Of a stretch of 64,000 nucleotides of DNA, positions 1-11,415 are shown one piece after another; position 1 is the stretch's first letter, and each line of letters starts with the position of its first letter. This stretch comes from Actinostola sp. cb2023. Taxonomy: Eukaryota > Cnidaria > Anthozoa > Actiniaria > Actinostolidae. Under the pieces are notes generated by a model. That model was given only the letters and a program-made list of their open reading frames with translations. It did no database searches and was not told where the DNA came from. The translations under genes were made by a program, and so were the position numbers. Where the stretch lies: assembly GCA_033675265.1 (NCBI GenBank), contig JAUJYZ010001579.1, forward strand, positions 124,001 to 188,000, read 5' to 3'.

Positions 1-362
1 TTCGCCTATCGGGTTGTTATATCGCTAATAGACCTCGGTAACAGTATATATAAAGCTTTAATTTATATAAATCCTTTACATAAATCCCAAAAAAAACTGA
101 GTGATAGATGCATTTTACTATGTATTTATGTAGCGAGAAAGTCCGCTTCCGCTGGAAAACGAAGAAAATGGTATTTCCAAGACTCTAGATTTCTAAATTT
201 CCATGCCTCCTCACCCCCCTAGAAACTCACGCCTTCGGCGCTCGTTGCTCTGTGCGTACATTGGAAAAAAAAGCACGCTACGCCCCTGATATAACACAGC
301 TCGTTCTTGACCAGAGGCCTCTAGAGAGTGAAGAATTATTATCACATATTGTACAGTAGAGT

Positions 363-462
363 TCGTTTCGCAAAAGATCCCGGCGTATCGCATCGTTTCG
401 CAAAAGATCCGTATCGTATCGTTTCGCAAAAGATCCGTATCGCATCGTTTCGCAAAAGATCA
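363..462. repeat. Tandem repeat, about 26 bp, 4 copies
   Basis: The unit tcgtttcgcaaaagatccg starts at 363, 393, 419 and 445 (spacing 30, 26, 26). It abuts the truncated GPCR fragment and may mark the breakpoint that cut it. Confidence 0.85.
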
Positions 463-566
463 TAAGCCACCAATATGGGGTAATTTGTTCATACATCTTA
501 ATAACGGGCATTGCCAGCAAAGGGATGAACAGGTCTGAAATGGCCATGTTGACAATCACAAGATTT
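463..566 (-). pseudogene. GPCR paralog fragment, TM2 region
   Basis: About 33 codons read VIVNMAISDLFIPLLAMP and continue to an ITPYWW segment. The first part matches TM2 of the intact receptor at 1905-2987 (NMAISDLFIPLLAIP, with the TM2 Asp), but the following loop differs, so this is a paralog and not a copy of the same exon. A stop lies directly upstream in frame, and the downstream side ends at a 26-bp tandem repeat. No other GPCR segments were found around it. Its mirror partner would lie beyond the window. Confidence 0.75.
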
Positions 567-1904
567 TACTCCCTCAGAAAAAAACCCGAACTAGATGAGT
601 GTGTCATGGGTGTACAGAATGATAGAATGTAGTAAATATAGTAAATGTAGTAAGAGTGTGTGAGCTGATAAGAGTTGCGTCCCTAATAGATCAATCCCCG
701 GGGACCAATCCAAGGTTAATTCCGCCATTTTGTAGGGGGTGCAAACACGGCTAATTTCAGTCAAAACATGATCATTTTGAGGTCTAATAACTCCAATCGA
801 CTTTGTTGGATTTACGATCTGAAAGTTGCTTTAAATTAATATTAGCTAAAATATTGTTGTGACTGAAAATGTGACTACAAAGAGCATTTAAACTATATTT
901 ACAGCTATTTCAAATCTGTCCGTAGTTCTTATCAGTTTTAATTAAAACTAATTAGCATATGGATTAGCTATTTAGAACGAACATTTATTCACGATGTATT
1001 TCCAAGATGGCTTCAGTGTCCAGGTGGTCGACTGCAGTGTAGGAAGACAGTCTCTCGGCTGAGCCAAAACTAGTTTTAATCGTACGCGTCCCTCGCAACC
1101 AACATGGCTGGTATTGTTTGTTGCGTTAATAGTCCCTTTTCGCGTTCACAGATCCCGTTGTAAAACCGCTGTACATACTGACATCAGACGCATTTGTACA
1201 GGGTTAGCCTCAGTGTAAATTATTCACAAATATCAACAAGAACACGAAAAAATGTTGACATGAAACAATAGAAACATTTTGAATTGCACGGACTGGTTTC
1301 TGAATCGAGGCTAAGCCTGTATCAAATGCGTCTTTTGTCAAGGACAGCGGTCATCTCTAAACAACGCGAAACTGGAGTATTAGCTATCCGTACATGGTTG
1401 TAATAAATAGGTTCCGCGGACTGATTTAATAGCCAAGCAAAATAAAAGGAGCTGAAATTGTCTGTTGTTTCCGGTCAGTGAAGAAACAACTGGAGAAAAT
1501 TGATAGAAAGTACATAACACGGTTTATTTTTTTTATTACTATTTATCATTCTACTTTTGTACAGACAACTCAGTGATCTAGCGCCTAACATTTGACATGA
1601 CGTTATTTTTTTTGTAGATGTATAGAATATATGTATACATGCATGTATCTCATGACTCACTATATGAGATCGAAGAGTTTAATCTGGCATTTAGCAAGCT
1701 ATTCTATAATGACATTAAAACTTGACTTCTTTTCGATAAACATTCACAGATAATCACTTCAGCTTGGCCGATTTTAATTTTAATCTTAAAATGTTCTCTA
1801 CGATATTCTGCAGTCATTTTAATTGTCGCTGGATGTTTGTGTTTTCGTTTTCTCGCCTTTTGTGGCGGGATTACTCTAAGGACTCAGACAAGGTATTTCT
1901 GTGT
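561..1904. other. Intergenic, no gene seen
   Basis: AT-rich single-copy-looking sequence between the GPCR fragment and the GPCR gene. It contains one TTCCGCCATTTTG-type box near 720 and no convincing coding sequence; the short open frames here have no recognisable protein features. The part from 1875 onward is also in the right arm. Confidence 0.6.
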
Positions 1905-2987
1905 TCATTGGAGTTCATGATCAGTATTCAGTGTGCCGAGTCTAAATGAGCGAGTCCTTCGGCTTGAATCACTGAGTCGTCTAGCCGAGTGTTTCTCACA
2001 GCGTAGAAGTCTTTTTAGTCCTACCCGGTAACTTTTGATAAAAGCGAAGTAGATCCAAGGGTTGATCCCTGTGTACAGGTAGCCCAAGTACTGGAGAATA
2101 AAGAATATCAGTACTGCTTTTTCAAAGGTGATGTGACTTCTTATGTCCCATTTCCAGATGAAGTTTACCACAAACAGGAAACAAAATATCGGCCCGAGAA
2201 ACAGAAAACAAGCCAAAACTATCACAATACTCAAGAAGAATATCTTCTTGTTTCTTCTTTGTCTACTGCGAACCTGCCTGTCGTCGAAATGCTCTTCAAT
2301 GTCTCGCGTTCTTTTATACAATTTGAAGACCATGATTGAGTATAATATCGCGATGATTGTAAAAGGAACAAAGTATGTTCCAATTATGATAAATGAATAG
2401 AAAATGACGAAATACTTTGGCGAATCAAAACTAAGTTTACACTGCCAATATCCACGTTGATCGGGGATTAGGTGAACGAAGTAAAAGTAGGAGCCAAACA
2501 GAGCCGTTGCTGTTAGCCAGGTCAGGGCGATCAGGATTCGATTTTTCTTGTTCAGTGCGTTTGCAAGACCAACGTTGAAGGGATAAACTATGGCTACAAA
2601 TCTGCTCGCTGCAATGATGACCAGGCTAAATATCGAGACTGCGGGTGCTATATCACTCAAGAAATAACTCAGTTTACACAGGAAAGCGCCACCGACTCCA
2701 CCGATGAGCCACTCGTTGTGCCGTAAAAGGCCAGATACTTCGGAAATCCGCTGAGGAATTGCCAGCAAAGGGATGAACAAGTCTGATATGGCCATGTTGA
2801 CAATCAAATAATTAAAGTCACTTCTCAAATTTTCATTATAGAAAACTACAGCAATAACAAGAATGTTCCCCAGTAGAGAGAAGACGAGTAGTACACTGTA
2901 CAAGACGAGTTTGGTCTCAGACAGAATTCCTGCTTGAATAGAAGTAGTATTCTGAAATGCAGTTGTAAGGTTGGAGAGGTTATCCAT
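1905..2987 (-). CDS. Class A (rhodopsin-like) G protein-coupled receptor, orphan
   Basis: Single-exon, 360-aa seven-helix receptor of the plasma membrane, probably for a peptide or small ligand; the ligand cannot be told. Visible marks: N-terminal glycosylation sites at N3, N6 and N13; TM1 with GN (40-41); TM2 NMAISD with Asp69; Cys104 at the top of TM3, pairing with Cys183 in loop 2; TM4 Trp157; TM5 Pro208 and Tyr216; TM6 Pro266; TM7 NPWIY (309-313); basic helix 8 with Cys330, a possible palmitoylation site. Oddities: the TM3 DRY motif is SRF (128-130) and the TM6 CWxP box is FLGP, so the activation switch is atypical. The start is the first Met before the glycosylated N-terminus. Family assignment is firm; subfamily is not. 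The mirror copy at 62889-63970 is frameshifted. Confidence 0.93.
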   Translation of the reverse strand: MDNLSNLTTAFQNTTSIQAGILSETKLVLYSVLLVFSLLGNILVIAVVFYNENLRSDFNYLIVNMAISDLFIPLLAIPQRISEVSGLLRHNEWLIGGVGGAFLCKLSYFLSDIAPAVSIFSLVIIAASRFVAIVYPFNVGLANALNKKNRILIALTWLTATALFGSYFYFVHLIPDQRGYWQCKLSFDSPKYFVIFYSFIIIGTYFVPFTIIAILYSIMVFKLYKRTRDIEEHFDDRQVRSRQRRNKKIFFLSIVIVLACFLFLGPIFCFLFVVNFIWKWDIRSHITFEKAVLIFFILQYLGYLYTGINPWIYFAFIKSYRVGLKRLLRCEKHSARRLSDSSRRTRSFRLGTLNTDHELQ

Positions 2988-3157
2988 ATCGTTGAGTTAC
3001 TCCTGTGAAAGTAAACATGACTGTTTGAGTAAAGACTTTGTATTGTTTATTTGATATTGTACAGAATTGAACATCAAGTAGACAACCGTTTTATGTTATT
3101 TTTAACGGATGACTTTGCCAGTCTAATATTAGTTATATTATCATCATTTTTATAATA

Positions 3158-3347
<190 letters not shown>

Positions 3348-3390
3348 TAAAAATAAAATAAAACTCACTTGAAAAATACATACAAAACTC

Positions 3391-4830
3391 AGGAGCCCAT
3401 TACTAGGTTCATACGACATCATTTGCACAAATTATGCTATTTTTAGATATGCAAATTTCCGAAGAATTTCAATTTGAAAAATAAAATGGCGGCCAAACGG
3501 AGGACGCGAGGACTTGATCCAAAATATTGATATTCTTAATACATGGAAGTACAAGTCTATTTTTCCCTTGCACAAGAACGAGACGAACTGTGTACAATGA
3601 ATGTATCACATGTATCAATAAACTGACATACTGCCAAAGCGCTTAGTGGCGACTTTTAGTTTGGCGACTCACGATGTCGCGAAATTCTTCTACGTTCTTA
3701 TACCTATCGCTTCATATGTTTATTCTTGTTTTATCAACTTTCTTCTGTTGGTTTTTGATTCATGATTTAGTCTTCGTAAGAATGAAGCGTTCTCACAGTG
3801 CCATTTGGACTCTGATGAAGCAACCATCACCTTCATCATCACTCAGATAGTTTCAGTGGACAGCGACGCAAACATAACCAACCACGCACACAAATGTGCA
3901 CTTTGCTAAAGATCGATCGACCTTCAGTTCGCCGAAAGATTGTCGAAAAAACAACTGAAACTTTCAACCGACAAACCGTGCCTTAAAGAGCGGCAAAGAA
4001 CACTAAAACAAGAGGGTTATCACTGAGTGTATGGCGAAGTTCTTTCGCCAAAGACGACTTCAGTTCAAAGAAGGCAAGATAACCGGCACTCCAAGATCAG
4101 CCGCTGAATAAAAATGCGATAAAATCTTCATCCAGGCCACAGAAAAAGAAGCTTCCCAGTACCTCACTTCGCTGTTTTAGAAGGAACTTTGTGTCAATGT
4201 CGAGAATTTTCGACAAAATCCTACTTCAGTTCGTGATTCATTTTGCTGCGTTTCAGACAACAAATGCCCAACAAATGCTAATTAGCAAAACACACCGGCG
4301 GTTTGGAATATTCATTAGCTTGGTTCTCACTGCTAGTCCTGCACAAGGATCTTCGTAACAGATTATCCATGATACCAGATCGTTGAATTCCTTCTCAGAA
4401 AGAGCAGAAGATGTTCGTTTTTTGGCCGAGTTTTGAACTGGCCTTTGAAGTCTTTGAACTAGCTAGCTTTGTTTTTAGAAGTTCTCGCACTTGAAGTTTT
4501 GATATAAATAATAATACCTGGAGTTAGTTTTTTGTTGTTTTGTTTTTAATGTTTTCAATCATTGTTCTTCCTCGCTTGATGAAGTACTGAAGTCAGACGA
4601 CAAAACTGATCTGCAATTTCACTATAGCTAGATTCAGATTCTTACTACACGGTACGCTTTCGGCTGCCATCAGTGTTGAATCTGACGTCAAATTCCTATT
4701 GTGTAAGACGCGACATGATTGGTTCATCGCCCGGAATTTATAATGAGTGTTCTATTTTTAGCTCAATTTGTGCAAATGATGTCGTACAGACCTATTATAG
4801 GAAAGGAAGGCTCCTAGTAATGGGCTCCTG
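3391..4830. mobile_element. Possible 1.4-kb element with inverted ends
   Basis: The left end (3391-3450) reads aggagcccattactag, then tcatacgacatcatttgcac. The right end (4750-4830) is its reverse complement with a 20-bp insertion between the two blocks. The interior (3451-4749) shows no gene. The same aggagcccatta word recurs near 22980, so it belongs to a dispersed family. No clear target duplication was found, so the exact boundary is uncertain. Confidence 0.5.
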
Positions 4831-4875
4831 CAAAACTTTATCATATGACCCGTATGGCCCTGCTCGCGCGCTCTT

Positions 4876-4945
4876 AATAAAAAACGTCACGTGGTAAGGG
4901 CCGGACGTGTTGACGTACCCGGTTCGATTTTTGTCAGGAGATTTT
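4876..4945 (+). repeat. tRNA-like fragment
   Basis: tggtaagggccgg resembles a Pol III A box and cccggttcgatttttg a B box at about tRNA spacing, followed by T-runs. It is too degraded to be a working tRNA; it could be the head of a tRNA-derived SINE. Weak call. The mirror copy is near 60920-60990. Confidence 0.25.
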
Positions 4946-6005
4946 TTATGCTTTTTTTGCAGCAAAATTTATTTTTTAAATGTGAACAACAAAAGTGAAC
5001 AAAAATATTTTTTTATAACATTTTTTGATTGGTTCTTCTCTCGTAATCGCGCGTTTGTGTTCTTGAATGATGCTTCATATCAAACTTATGTCCTACATCA
5101 TTGAACATTTGCTCCTGTTGGGACACAGTATCACGCGGACAACGTTTTTGAATGCGCTTGTGCAAGATGAAATTATTGAATTACAAATGTGCTTTGTTTA
5201 CTATTAAAAGCACGTTTGAGTCCCGATTAATCGAGCAATTTGTTCTTTGCCCGCTAAATAAAGCATTTCTCAATTGATCTTTTTCCGCCTTTGACAACTG
5301 ATGTGTAAATTAGAAGAATAAAAGAGGATGCTATAGAGCTGCATATGTTTCCTCAACAGGGGAAAATATATCATAAATTCGAACTTCAGACCTATTGATC
5401 TTGTGTGTAAATATTAGAAATTGCCTTCAAAAACGTCCTTTCCGAGCCATAATCTATTTGGCTATGTAGCTTCTACATACAGACCGGGATAAAGAGCACC
5501 AATATGATGTTCACGATTACCAAACAAAGAGTTTTAGATTTCATTTTGCCACCTCTTAATTATATCCAATATACATGTATTTTATATCAAAACGCGCGTA
5601 TCATTACAGAGCATTTGAATCTGGCGGTAGGTTTTTGATTGACACAATTTCCAAAGAATTCAAAGGGTTTTTTGTGTGTAGCGTATCTAACGCTCTCCCA
5701 TATCTCTTCAGAGATTTCAGTTCGATCTATTTTGAAGAAACGGAAAATGCCACCTTCAAACCTCTTTATTTGTGCTTGAATTGACAGCTTATTCATTCCT
5801 TACCTATTCGTCTTTTATATTCCGTTGGTAGGTTTTTGGTTTTTATTTTAACAATGCAGTAAAAAGCAAAAACGTATCAAAATCATGCTGTTTTTCGCCT
5901 AAACAAGACTCGCCTCATCTGCATATGTGAAACAATGACCTTTTGTATAACATAAGTTTGATATGGTACCAAAATGGTCCATATGAAATGGTCATATGAT
6001 AAAAT
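4946..6005. other. Intergenic, nothing recognised
   Basis: AT-rich DNA with short unsupported open frames on both strands and no repeat structure that I could define. The mirror is about 59862-60920. Confidence 0.5.
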
Positions 6006-6138
6006 GCTTATTGAATGAGTTAGGTCGGGCCGGACGGGAAAATATTTGGCTCTCGGTCATTCTGGCTCGGTCCGTACTTCCATGACCCGGCCTCGAGCCA
6101 AATATTTTCCCGTCTGGCCCTCCCACTCATTCAATAAG
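6006..6138. mobile_element. MITE, 133-bp imperfect hairpin
   Basis: The ends read ttattgaatgag and ctcattcaataa, and the arms continue through cggacgggaaaatatttggc and its complement, leaving a loop of about 35 nt. It is non-coding. The high GC arms contrast with the AT-rich surroundings. The target duplication is unclear. Confidence 0.75.
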
Positions 6139-6511
6139 TACATAATCTATTCATGATCTGTCATAGCTCCGATGATATTTTGTCTACAGCAAAGAAGCTT
6201 TCCAAGAATGTTTATTTCTAGGTACTGTTTTAGATCGATGACAGTGATCATTTGTACCAGAAACGTATCGTATTGCCAAACTTAAAATACTCCATTATGA
6301 ATTCGGCGTATAATACCGTGGTTACCATAAATTCGTGAATCAGAAACCTTTAGTTAATGTGTATTTGACTATAATATACCTGTTTTCAGAAACGTTGTCC
6401 TGTGTGCGTGAAATAGTGAAGAGTAAAGTGAAAAAGGAATACTTAGCGTTGCATGTATTAACATAAAACGCGAAGTAGAAATACATGCAGTAACTCATAG
6501 CAACCGCAGTA

Positions 6512-6950
6512 CAGTAAAAACTCGCATAAAATTAAAGAACCCCTATTTTTCCAAGTCAGGCTGAAATGGTTCTTATATATTGGGTGTCTAGTGAGAAATC
6601 AGGATGCGTAGGTTCTTAACAGGTTCTTATTTACAGGACAAAAAAACAACAATTGTTTCTGATACAGTATCATGGTGTATTTCCTTACAATTTGTTTTAA
6701 TTAGTAAACTATTGACCCTGAAAGGTCTAATTTTCACACTAAACATTAACAACCCAACTGTATAGTAAATAGAATAGTTCTGCATTTTCAGCACCGACTG
6801 TACCTGTGTGTTCTGTGCTTTAGTCATTTTTCACATAAGAACCTGCTTCATTTGTCAGGCTGAACTGGTTCTTATATATTGGATGCTAATTGGCTAAATT
6901 TCAGCCTGGAGGTTCTTAATCTGCAGTTTCTTATATGCGGGTTTTTACTG
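6512..6950. mobile_element. Non-autonomous DNA transposon, about 440 bp
   Basis: The left end, cagtaaaaactcgcata, pairs with tatgcgggtttttactg at the right end. Inside are two direct copies of ggttcttatatattgg (about 6568 and 6866), each after a caggctgaa word, plus further ggttctta boxes. CAGT ends are common in Tc1/mariner-type elements and a TA precedes the left end, but the right flank is AA, so the superfamily is not certain. It has no credible coding sequence. Confidence 0.65.
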
Positions 6951-7269
6951 AATGTCAAAAGTATTTTCGGCGAACCTCCAAAATAGGATTGTTTTGCCAA
7001 GTGGTGAAAGACAAATGGCGGTAATTATCCCTTTTTACATCTTACTATTTGTTTCTAAAAACAGGTGTATCTATTTCACGTGATGATGAAAACCATTCTA
7101 ATGATAATTCGGCCATAATTAATTTTGTCTACCACAATCTCAACTTGGTCATTATTAGTGATCTTGGAATATGATACCGCCAATTTTCTGTTTCGTCTGA
7201 TTTCCAAAAGATTTCCGAACGAAGTATTTCGGAAATAATGTTTTTTTAAGCACTGTATATATATATTTA

Positions 7270-8625
7270 TATATCTATAATTAAAAATTCTGCATAACAC
7301 ACCAGTGTCAAAAGATGTTGCTTTGTTAATAAATATAGTAATTACTTGATATCGATGAATACGGTTACACAAATAAATAGATCTATAAGTCATTAGTACC
7401 TGTAAGTAAAAACTCTGCCATAACACTGACATGCATCAGTGTCAAAACATTCAGTTTGGCTTTTTAATAAATATAGTAATCATTTCTCTTGATATATCTA
7501 TGTCTAGTTACACGAATAAATAGATCTATAAGTCATTAGTACCTGTTAGTAAAAACTCTGCCATAACACTGACATGCACCAGTGTCAAAACATTCAGTTT
7601 GGCTTTTTAATAAATATAGTAATCATTTCTCTTGATATATATGTCTAGTTACACGAATAAATAGATCTACAAGTCAGTAGTACCTGTAAGTAAAAACTCT
7701 GCCATAACACTGACATGCATCAGTGTCAAAACATTCAGTTTGGCTTTTTAATAAATATAGTAATCATTTCTCTTGATATATATGTCTAGTTACACGAATA
7801 AATAGATCTACAAGTCAGTAGTACCTGTAAGTAAAAACTCTGCCATAACACTGACATGCACCAGTGTCAAAACATTCAGTTTGGCTTTTGAATAAATATA
7901 GTAGTCATTTCTCTTGATATATATGTCTAGTTACACGAATAAATCGATCTACAAGTCAGTAGTACCTGTAAGTAAAAACTCTGCCATAACACTGACATGC
8001 ACCAGTGTCAAAACATTCAGTTTGGCTTTTTAATAAATATAGTAATCATTTCTCTTGATCTTGATCTATCTATGTCTGTCTAGTCGAAGTAGTATCAGTA
8101 AGTAAAAACTCTGTATAACATATGACATAGTAATCATTTTTCTTGATATATCAATGTATAGTTTAATAATACACGAATATAAATCGAGTAGTATCTGTAA
8201 GTAAAAACTCAGTATAACATATGACAATAGTAATCATTTTTCTTGATCTGATAATGACCAATGTGTAATTGTACGACTGAATAAATCGATCTATAAGTAG
8301 CATATCCTGCTGTAAGTAAAAACAGTCTGCATAAAGCCGAATCTACACGAGCAAATTTTCCTTGACAAGGAAGACTTGCTCGTGTAGACGACAAAAACAT
8401 CGCCAATTTTTCCTTGTCAAGGAAAACTTGCTCGTGTAGATGATAAAAAATTGTCAATTTTTCCTTGTCAAGGAAAACTTGTCAAGGAAACTGACTTGTT
8501 CGTGTAGATGCGGCTTAACATACGCTGTGAAAAGATTTTTCATTTTTCATTAATATAGTAATCATCTTTCTTGATAACAATGTGTAATTACACGAATAAA
8601 TTGAATAAATATAGTAATCATTCTG
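7270..8625. repeat. Tandem array, 141-bp unit
   Basis: The marker agtaaaaactctg starts at 7405, 7548, 7689, 7830, 7971, 8101, 8200 and 8315, so the period is 141-143 bp in the middle and shorter, decayed units sit at the right end. Each unit carries a small hairpin (acactgacatgca with cagtgt) and an AT-rich tail. A TAA-flanked MITE sits inside the array. There is no gene; the 118-codon open frame at its edge is repeat-derived. Confidence 0.92.
8335..8515. mobile_element. MITE with TAA target duplication (PIF/Harbinger-like)
   Basis: 181 bp with ends agccgaatctacacgagc and its near complement gtgtagatgcggct. TAA lies directly outside both ends (8332-8334 and 8516-8518). Neighbouring satellite units show the empty site as ctgcataaca, so the 3-bp duplication is well supported. 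The body is built from repeats of the palindrome ccttgacaagg separated by cacgagcaa boxes. A TAA duplication is typical of PIF/Harbinger; the family link is inferred from that only. Confidence 0.85.
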
Positions 8626-9470
8626 TTTTTCTTTTTTCTCTCTCAAACTTTCGCGATATACAAAAAGCTTTCATGCCCGGTAACCGCCATGATGCCACGA
8701 ACTGAACATACAACTTATGAGAACAGCCGGGACTAGAATACGTTACGTTTGTAGAACACAAATATTGAGATTCTAAAACTCTGTTATAAATACTCTGCAG
8801 GGATGTAGACATGTAGAATTGTTACAAGGAATTTTCATGAATTGAAACGATCAGTTTATTTTTTAGTGCAGTCGAAACAGGAAGTGCATTGATCACCGGT
8901 CAGGGAAGTTTTTATTATATTTTAGGAGTTAGAATATAGTCAAAAGGCAGTCCAGGCCTAGGAACATATATATTCGGATCAGGGAAAGTGGGTCATGCAG
9001 CGCAACCAGCATCGTCAAACATCGACCGAGGGATCAAACCTCGCCACCGACCCGAGACGCGTGCAAAGACAGCACAAGACAACATATTCGATACACAAGA
9101 AAAACTGACATCAAGTGTGTGAAGCATATGTACTTCAAGATTTAAAATTTTGCGGGATAAAATGCGAATAAGGCTCCAATTTGCTCTCGGATTTTTTTTC
9201 ATTCAAAATCAACACGATAGTGCTTCTGTTGCTGGGTCAACTAGCTGGTAAGTCTAGAGGCTTGGCGGTCAATTCGAAGCGGTCCCAGGTAATGAGTTCG
9301 AGGAAACTTTGGCCGCGATGTCTTTTGTTTAATTGTACTGCAGGAAATGACCAACTTTGTAGTCTGAGTATAGCTGCTCGATCCGTTAATCACTCATATT
9401 GTGAATCACTGTCCGAACTATTCACCTTTCTCGATAAATTAGAATATTTGAAAACTATTTTATTTGATAT
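8626..9470. other. Intergenic with possible SINE traces
   Basis: No gene. Near 9000-9060 the minus strand has ggcgaggtttgatccctcgg, which resembles a Pol III B box, and near 9240-9310 there is another tRNA-like stretch. Both are too weak to name. Three SNPs separate the arms within about 70 bp around 9230-9300. The mirror is about 56399-57246. Confidence 0.4.
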
Positions 9471-9473
9471 TCA

Positions 9474-9694
9474 GGGTGCGTTCGATTGACCTTATTCCAG
9501 AATAGGAATACACAGAATAACATCCCTAAATCGCTGTGACGCAGCTACTGTCCACTGTAAAATAAAACGATTCCTTGTTGTATCATAATAAAGTTACAAG
9601 GAACAGTTTGGAATTTTATATGTGCTGAAATAAAAGCATCCAAGTGTTTATTCCGTGTATTCCTATTCTGGAATAGGGTCAATCGAACGCACCC
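9474..9694. mobile_element. MITE, 221 bp, TCA target duplication
   Basis: The ends are gggtgcgttcgattgacc and its complement, continuing through tattccagaataggaatac, a palindromic box, on both sides. TCA flanks both ends (9471-9473 and 9695-9697). It is non-coding and resembles PIF/Harbinger-type MITEs in size and 3-bp duplication. Confidence 0.85.
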
Positions 9695-10090
9695 TCAGAC
9701 TGAACATTCAGAATAAGTGTTTCCAGATTTCATAGTTCTTAATACAAAATGTTCTTACCTAAATGGATGGAGTATAGAGTGCCGTATATGTGGTGTGGTT
9801 CGGTTCTCGCCGAAGACTGCGCGACAGTTGCTTCCAGCTGGCGCCACTGAGTATACTGGTGTTCGCATAACAACTGCCAAAAATGTGAATAATGACGGCT
9901 AGAACGCCTCCATGTAAATTCAAATGATTGCATGTGCGTGTGCCATGTATTTATACCATAAACCGTCTTCATAGTTAATCATAATGACTGCGGGATAAAT
10001 ATAGGACAGGTGATTCTACATAGCCGAAAGACTTGGCAAGCGTTCAATACCAGTTTGCAAATTGCTTTCGCCGTCACCTCGTCGTAACGT

Positions 10091-10306
10091 CCTTGAAACC
10101 AACAGCCCCGCAACGGAATCGCAACGGAATCGCAACGACATCCTCCCGTACCCTCCCCCACTAAGTTACACATTTCGACACTCTATTGTGTATTCGAATA
10201 AAATTCAAACTTGGAGTGTCGAATTGTGTAACTTAGTGGGGGAGGGTACGGGAGGATGTCGTTGCGATTTCGTTGCGATTACGTTGCGGGGCTGATTGTT
10301 TCAAGG
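10091..10306. mobile_element. MITE, 216-bp near-perfect hairpin
   Basis: The ends are ccttgaaacc and its near complement gtttcaagg. Each arm of about 95 nt contains two or three gcaacggaatc repeats, then cgtaccctcccccactaag, then a gtgtcgaa box; the loop is about 20 nt. It could extrude as a cruciform. It is non-coding. Confidence 0.88.
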
Positions 10307-10512
10307 ACCGGTTTTGCTGTTCGAAATTTTGAAGTTCCTGGCTTTTTGGCGAGGGAATCGTTGACCAGAGGAAGGGATACCGCGTGTGGTGGAGGGATAT
10401 TATGTTAGCTAATGTATTTCGAAAGAATCTTGTCATTTTCTCTAATTTTGAGCGAGTTTGAGTCGATTGTTTGACATCGATCGTAGGTGATCGGCCATGA
10501 CAGTCTCCTACC

Positions 10513-11406
10513 CAACCTCGTTCCCAGGGCCCTCTCTTCTCGCTATTTTCAAAATGGAGGACGCTCGAGAGAAGAGCCTGGTGTAGGCTGGTCACGTGTC
10601 TCCAAGAATCTTGGAGGTTCGTACCCAGGCTGCCATTTTCTAGCCTCCGCATGCAGCGCCACAGGAAACCCATCTGATAGAGTTTTCGTATTTTAGAGTT
10701 GCCTGCGGAGGCTAGTCGAAAGTAATCGAAAGGGCCTTGTGAAGAGTTACTGAAGAAAATATGTTCGTTGATGTTGCGATTGTTTTGCCTCAAATAATAA
10801 ATAAAATCACCTGGAGCAATTCTGGCCATTTGAAAAATAGGGGTTCGGAAGTGTATAAATTAATGAGACACAGACACTTTATTCGCTATTTGTATACAAA
10901 CACCTTTCATCTCTAACGGCTAAAGTACAAAACATGTTGACGTGGATTGACGTGTCACATACTGCAAATCTCAAGAGCACTAGCAAATTATGTAAACAAC
11001 GACAATAATATATCAGTTTGCCGTGTCGCCGTCCGAGTAGTCTTGCTCGTATAAATTGATACCTTGCTTTACGGTAAACGATCTCGATCGGTGGACTTTT
11101 TCATGTTCCTAAAGACATTTCAATGCTTCGATAACACTCACACATCACTTGCAGGCTGCAGCGGCTTCGATCTTCCTAATTCGATACATTTAGGACCAGA
11201 AAAGAACTATCCGTTGAAACAATAAATTCACTCGATGCGATTCGAATTTTAATTTATGCTATATTTAGCAACCTTCGATATGGACCAATTAGATGGCTTG
11301 TTGTGTTATCCAATCAAAATGCGTTTTAGTTCAGCCTACACCAGGGTCTTTTCTCGAGCGTCCGCCATTTTGAAAGCGAGAAGAGAGGGCCCTGGGGACG
11401 AGGTTG
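10513..11406. mobile_element. Non-autonomous Mutator-like element with 9-bp target duplication
   Basis: 894 bp with terminal inverted repeats caacctcgtycccaggg; the similarity extends about 80 nt inward through ccctctcttctcgc and a cggacgctcgagaaaag box. Both ends are flanked by tctcctacc (10504-10512, 11407-11415). Long TIRs plus a 9-bp duplication fit Mutator-type elements; this class is inferred. Inside, 10640-10715 is a second small hairpin with tagcctccgc ends. A 198-codon frame crossing these parts is not taken as a gene. Confidence 0.85.
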
Positions 11407-11415
11407 TCTCCTACC

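Noticed and set aside
7076..7432. A 118-codon frame
   Set aside because: It overlaps the start of the 141-bp array and has no recognisable features.
7270..8625. Array considered as a CRISPR
   Set aside because: Units of 141 bp are repeated whole, with no short repeat/unique spacer alternation, in a eukaryotic setting.
10233..10829. A 198-codon open frame on the minus strand, intact in both arms
   Set aside because: It runs through the end of a hairpin MITE, the terminus of the Mutator-like element and another hairpin, and has no protein family features. Conservation between arms says nothing, because the arms are nearly identical everywhere.
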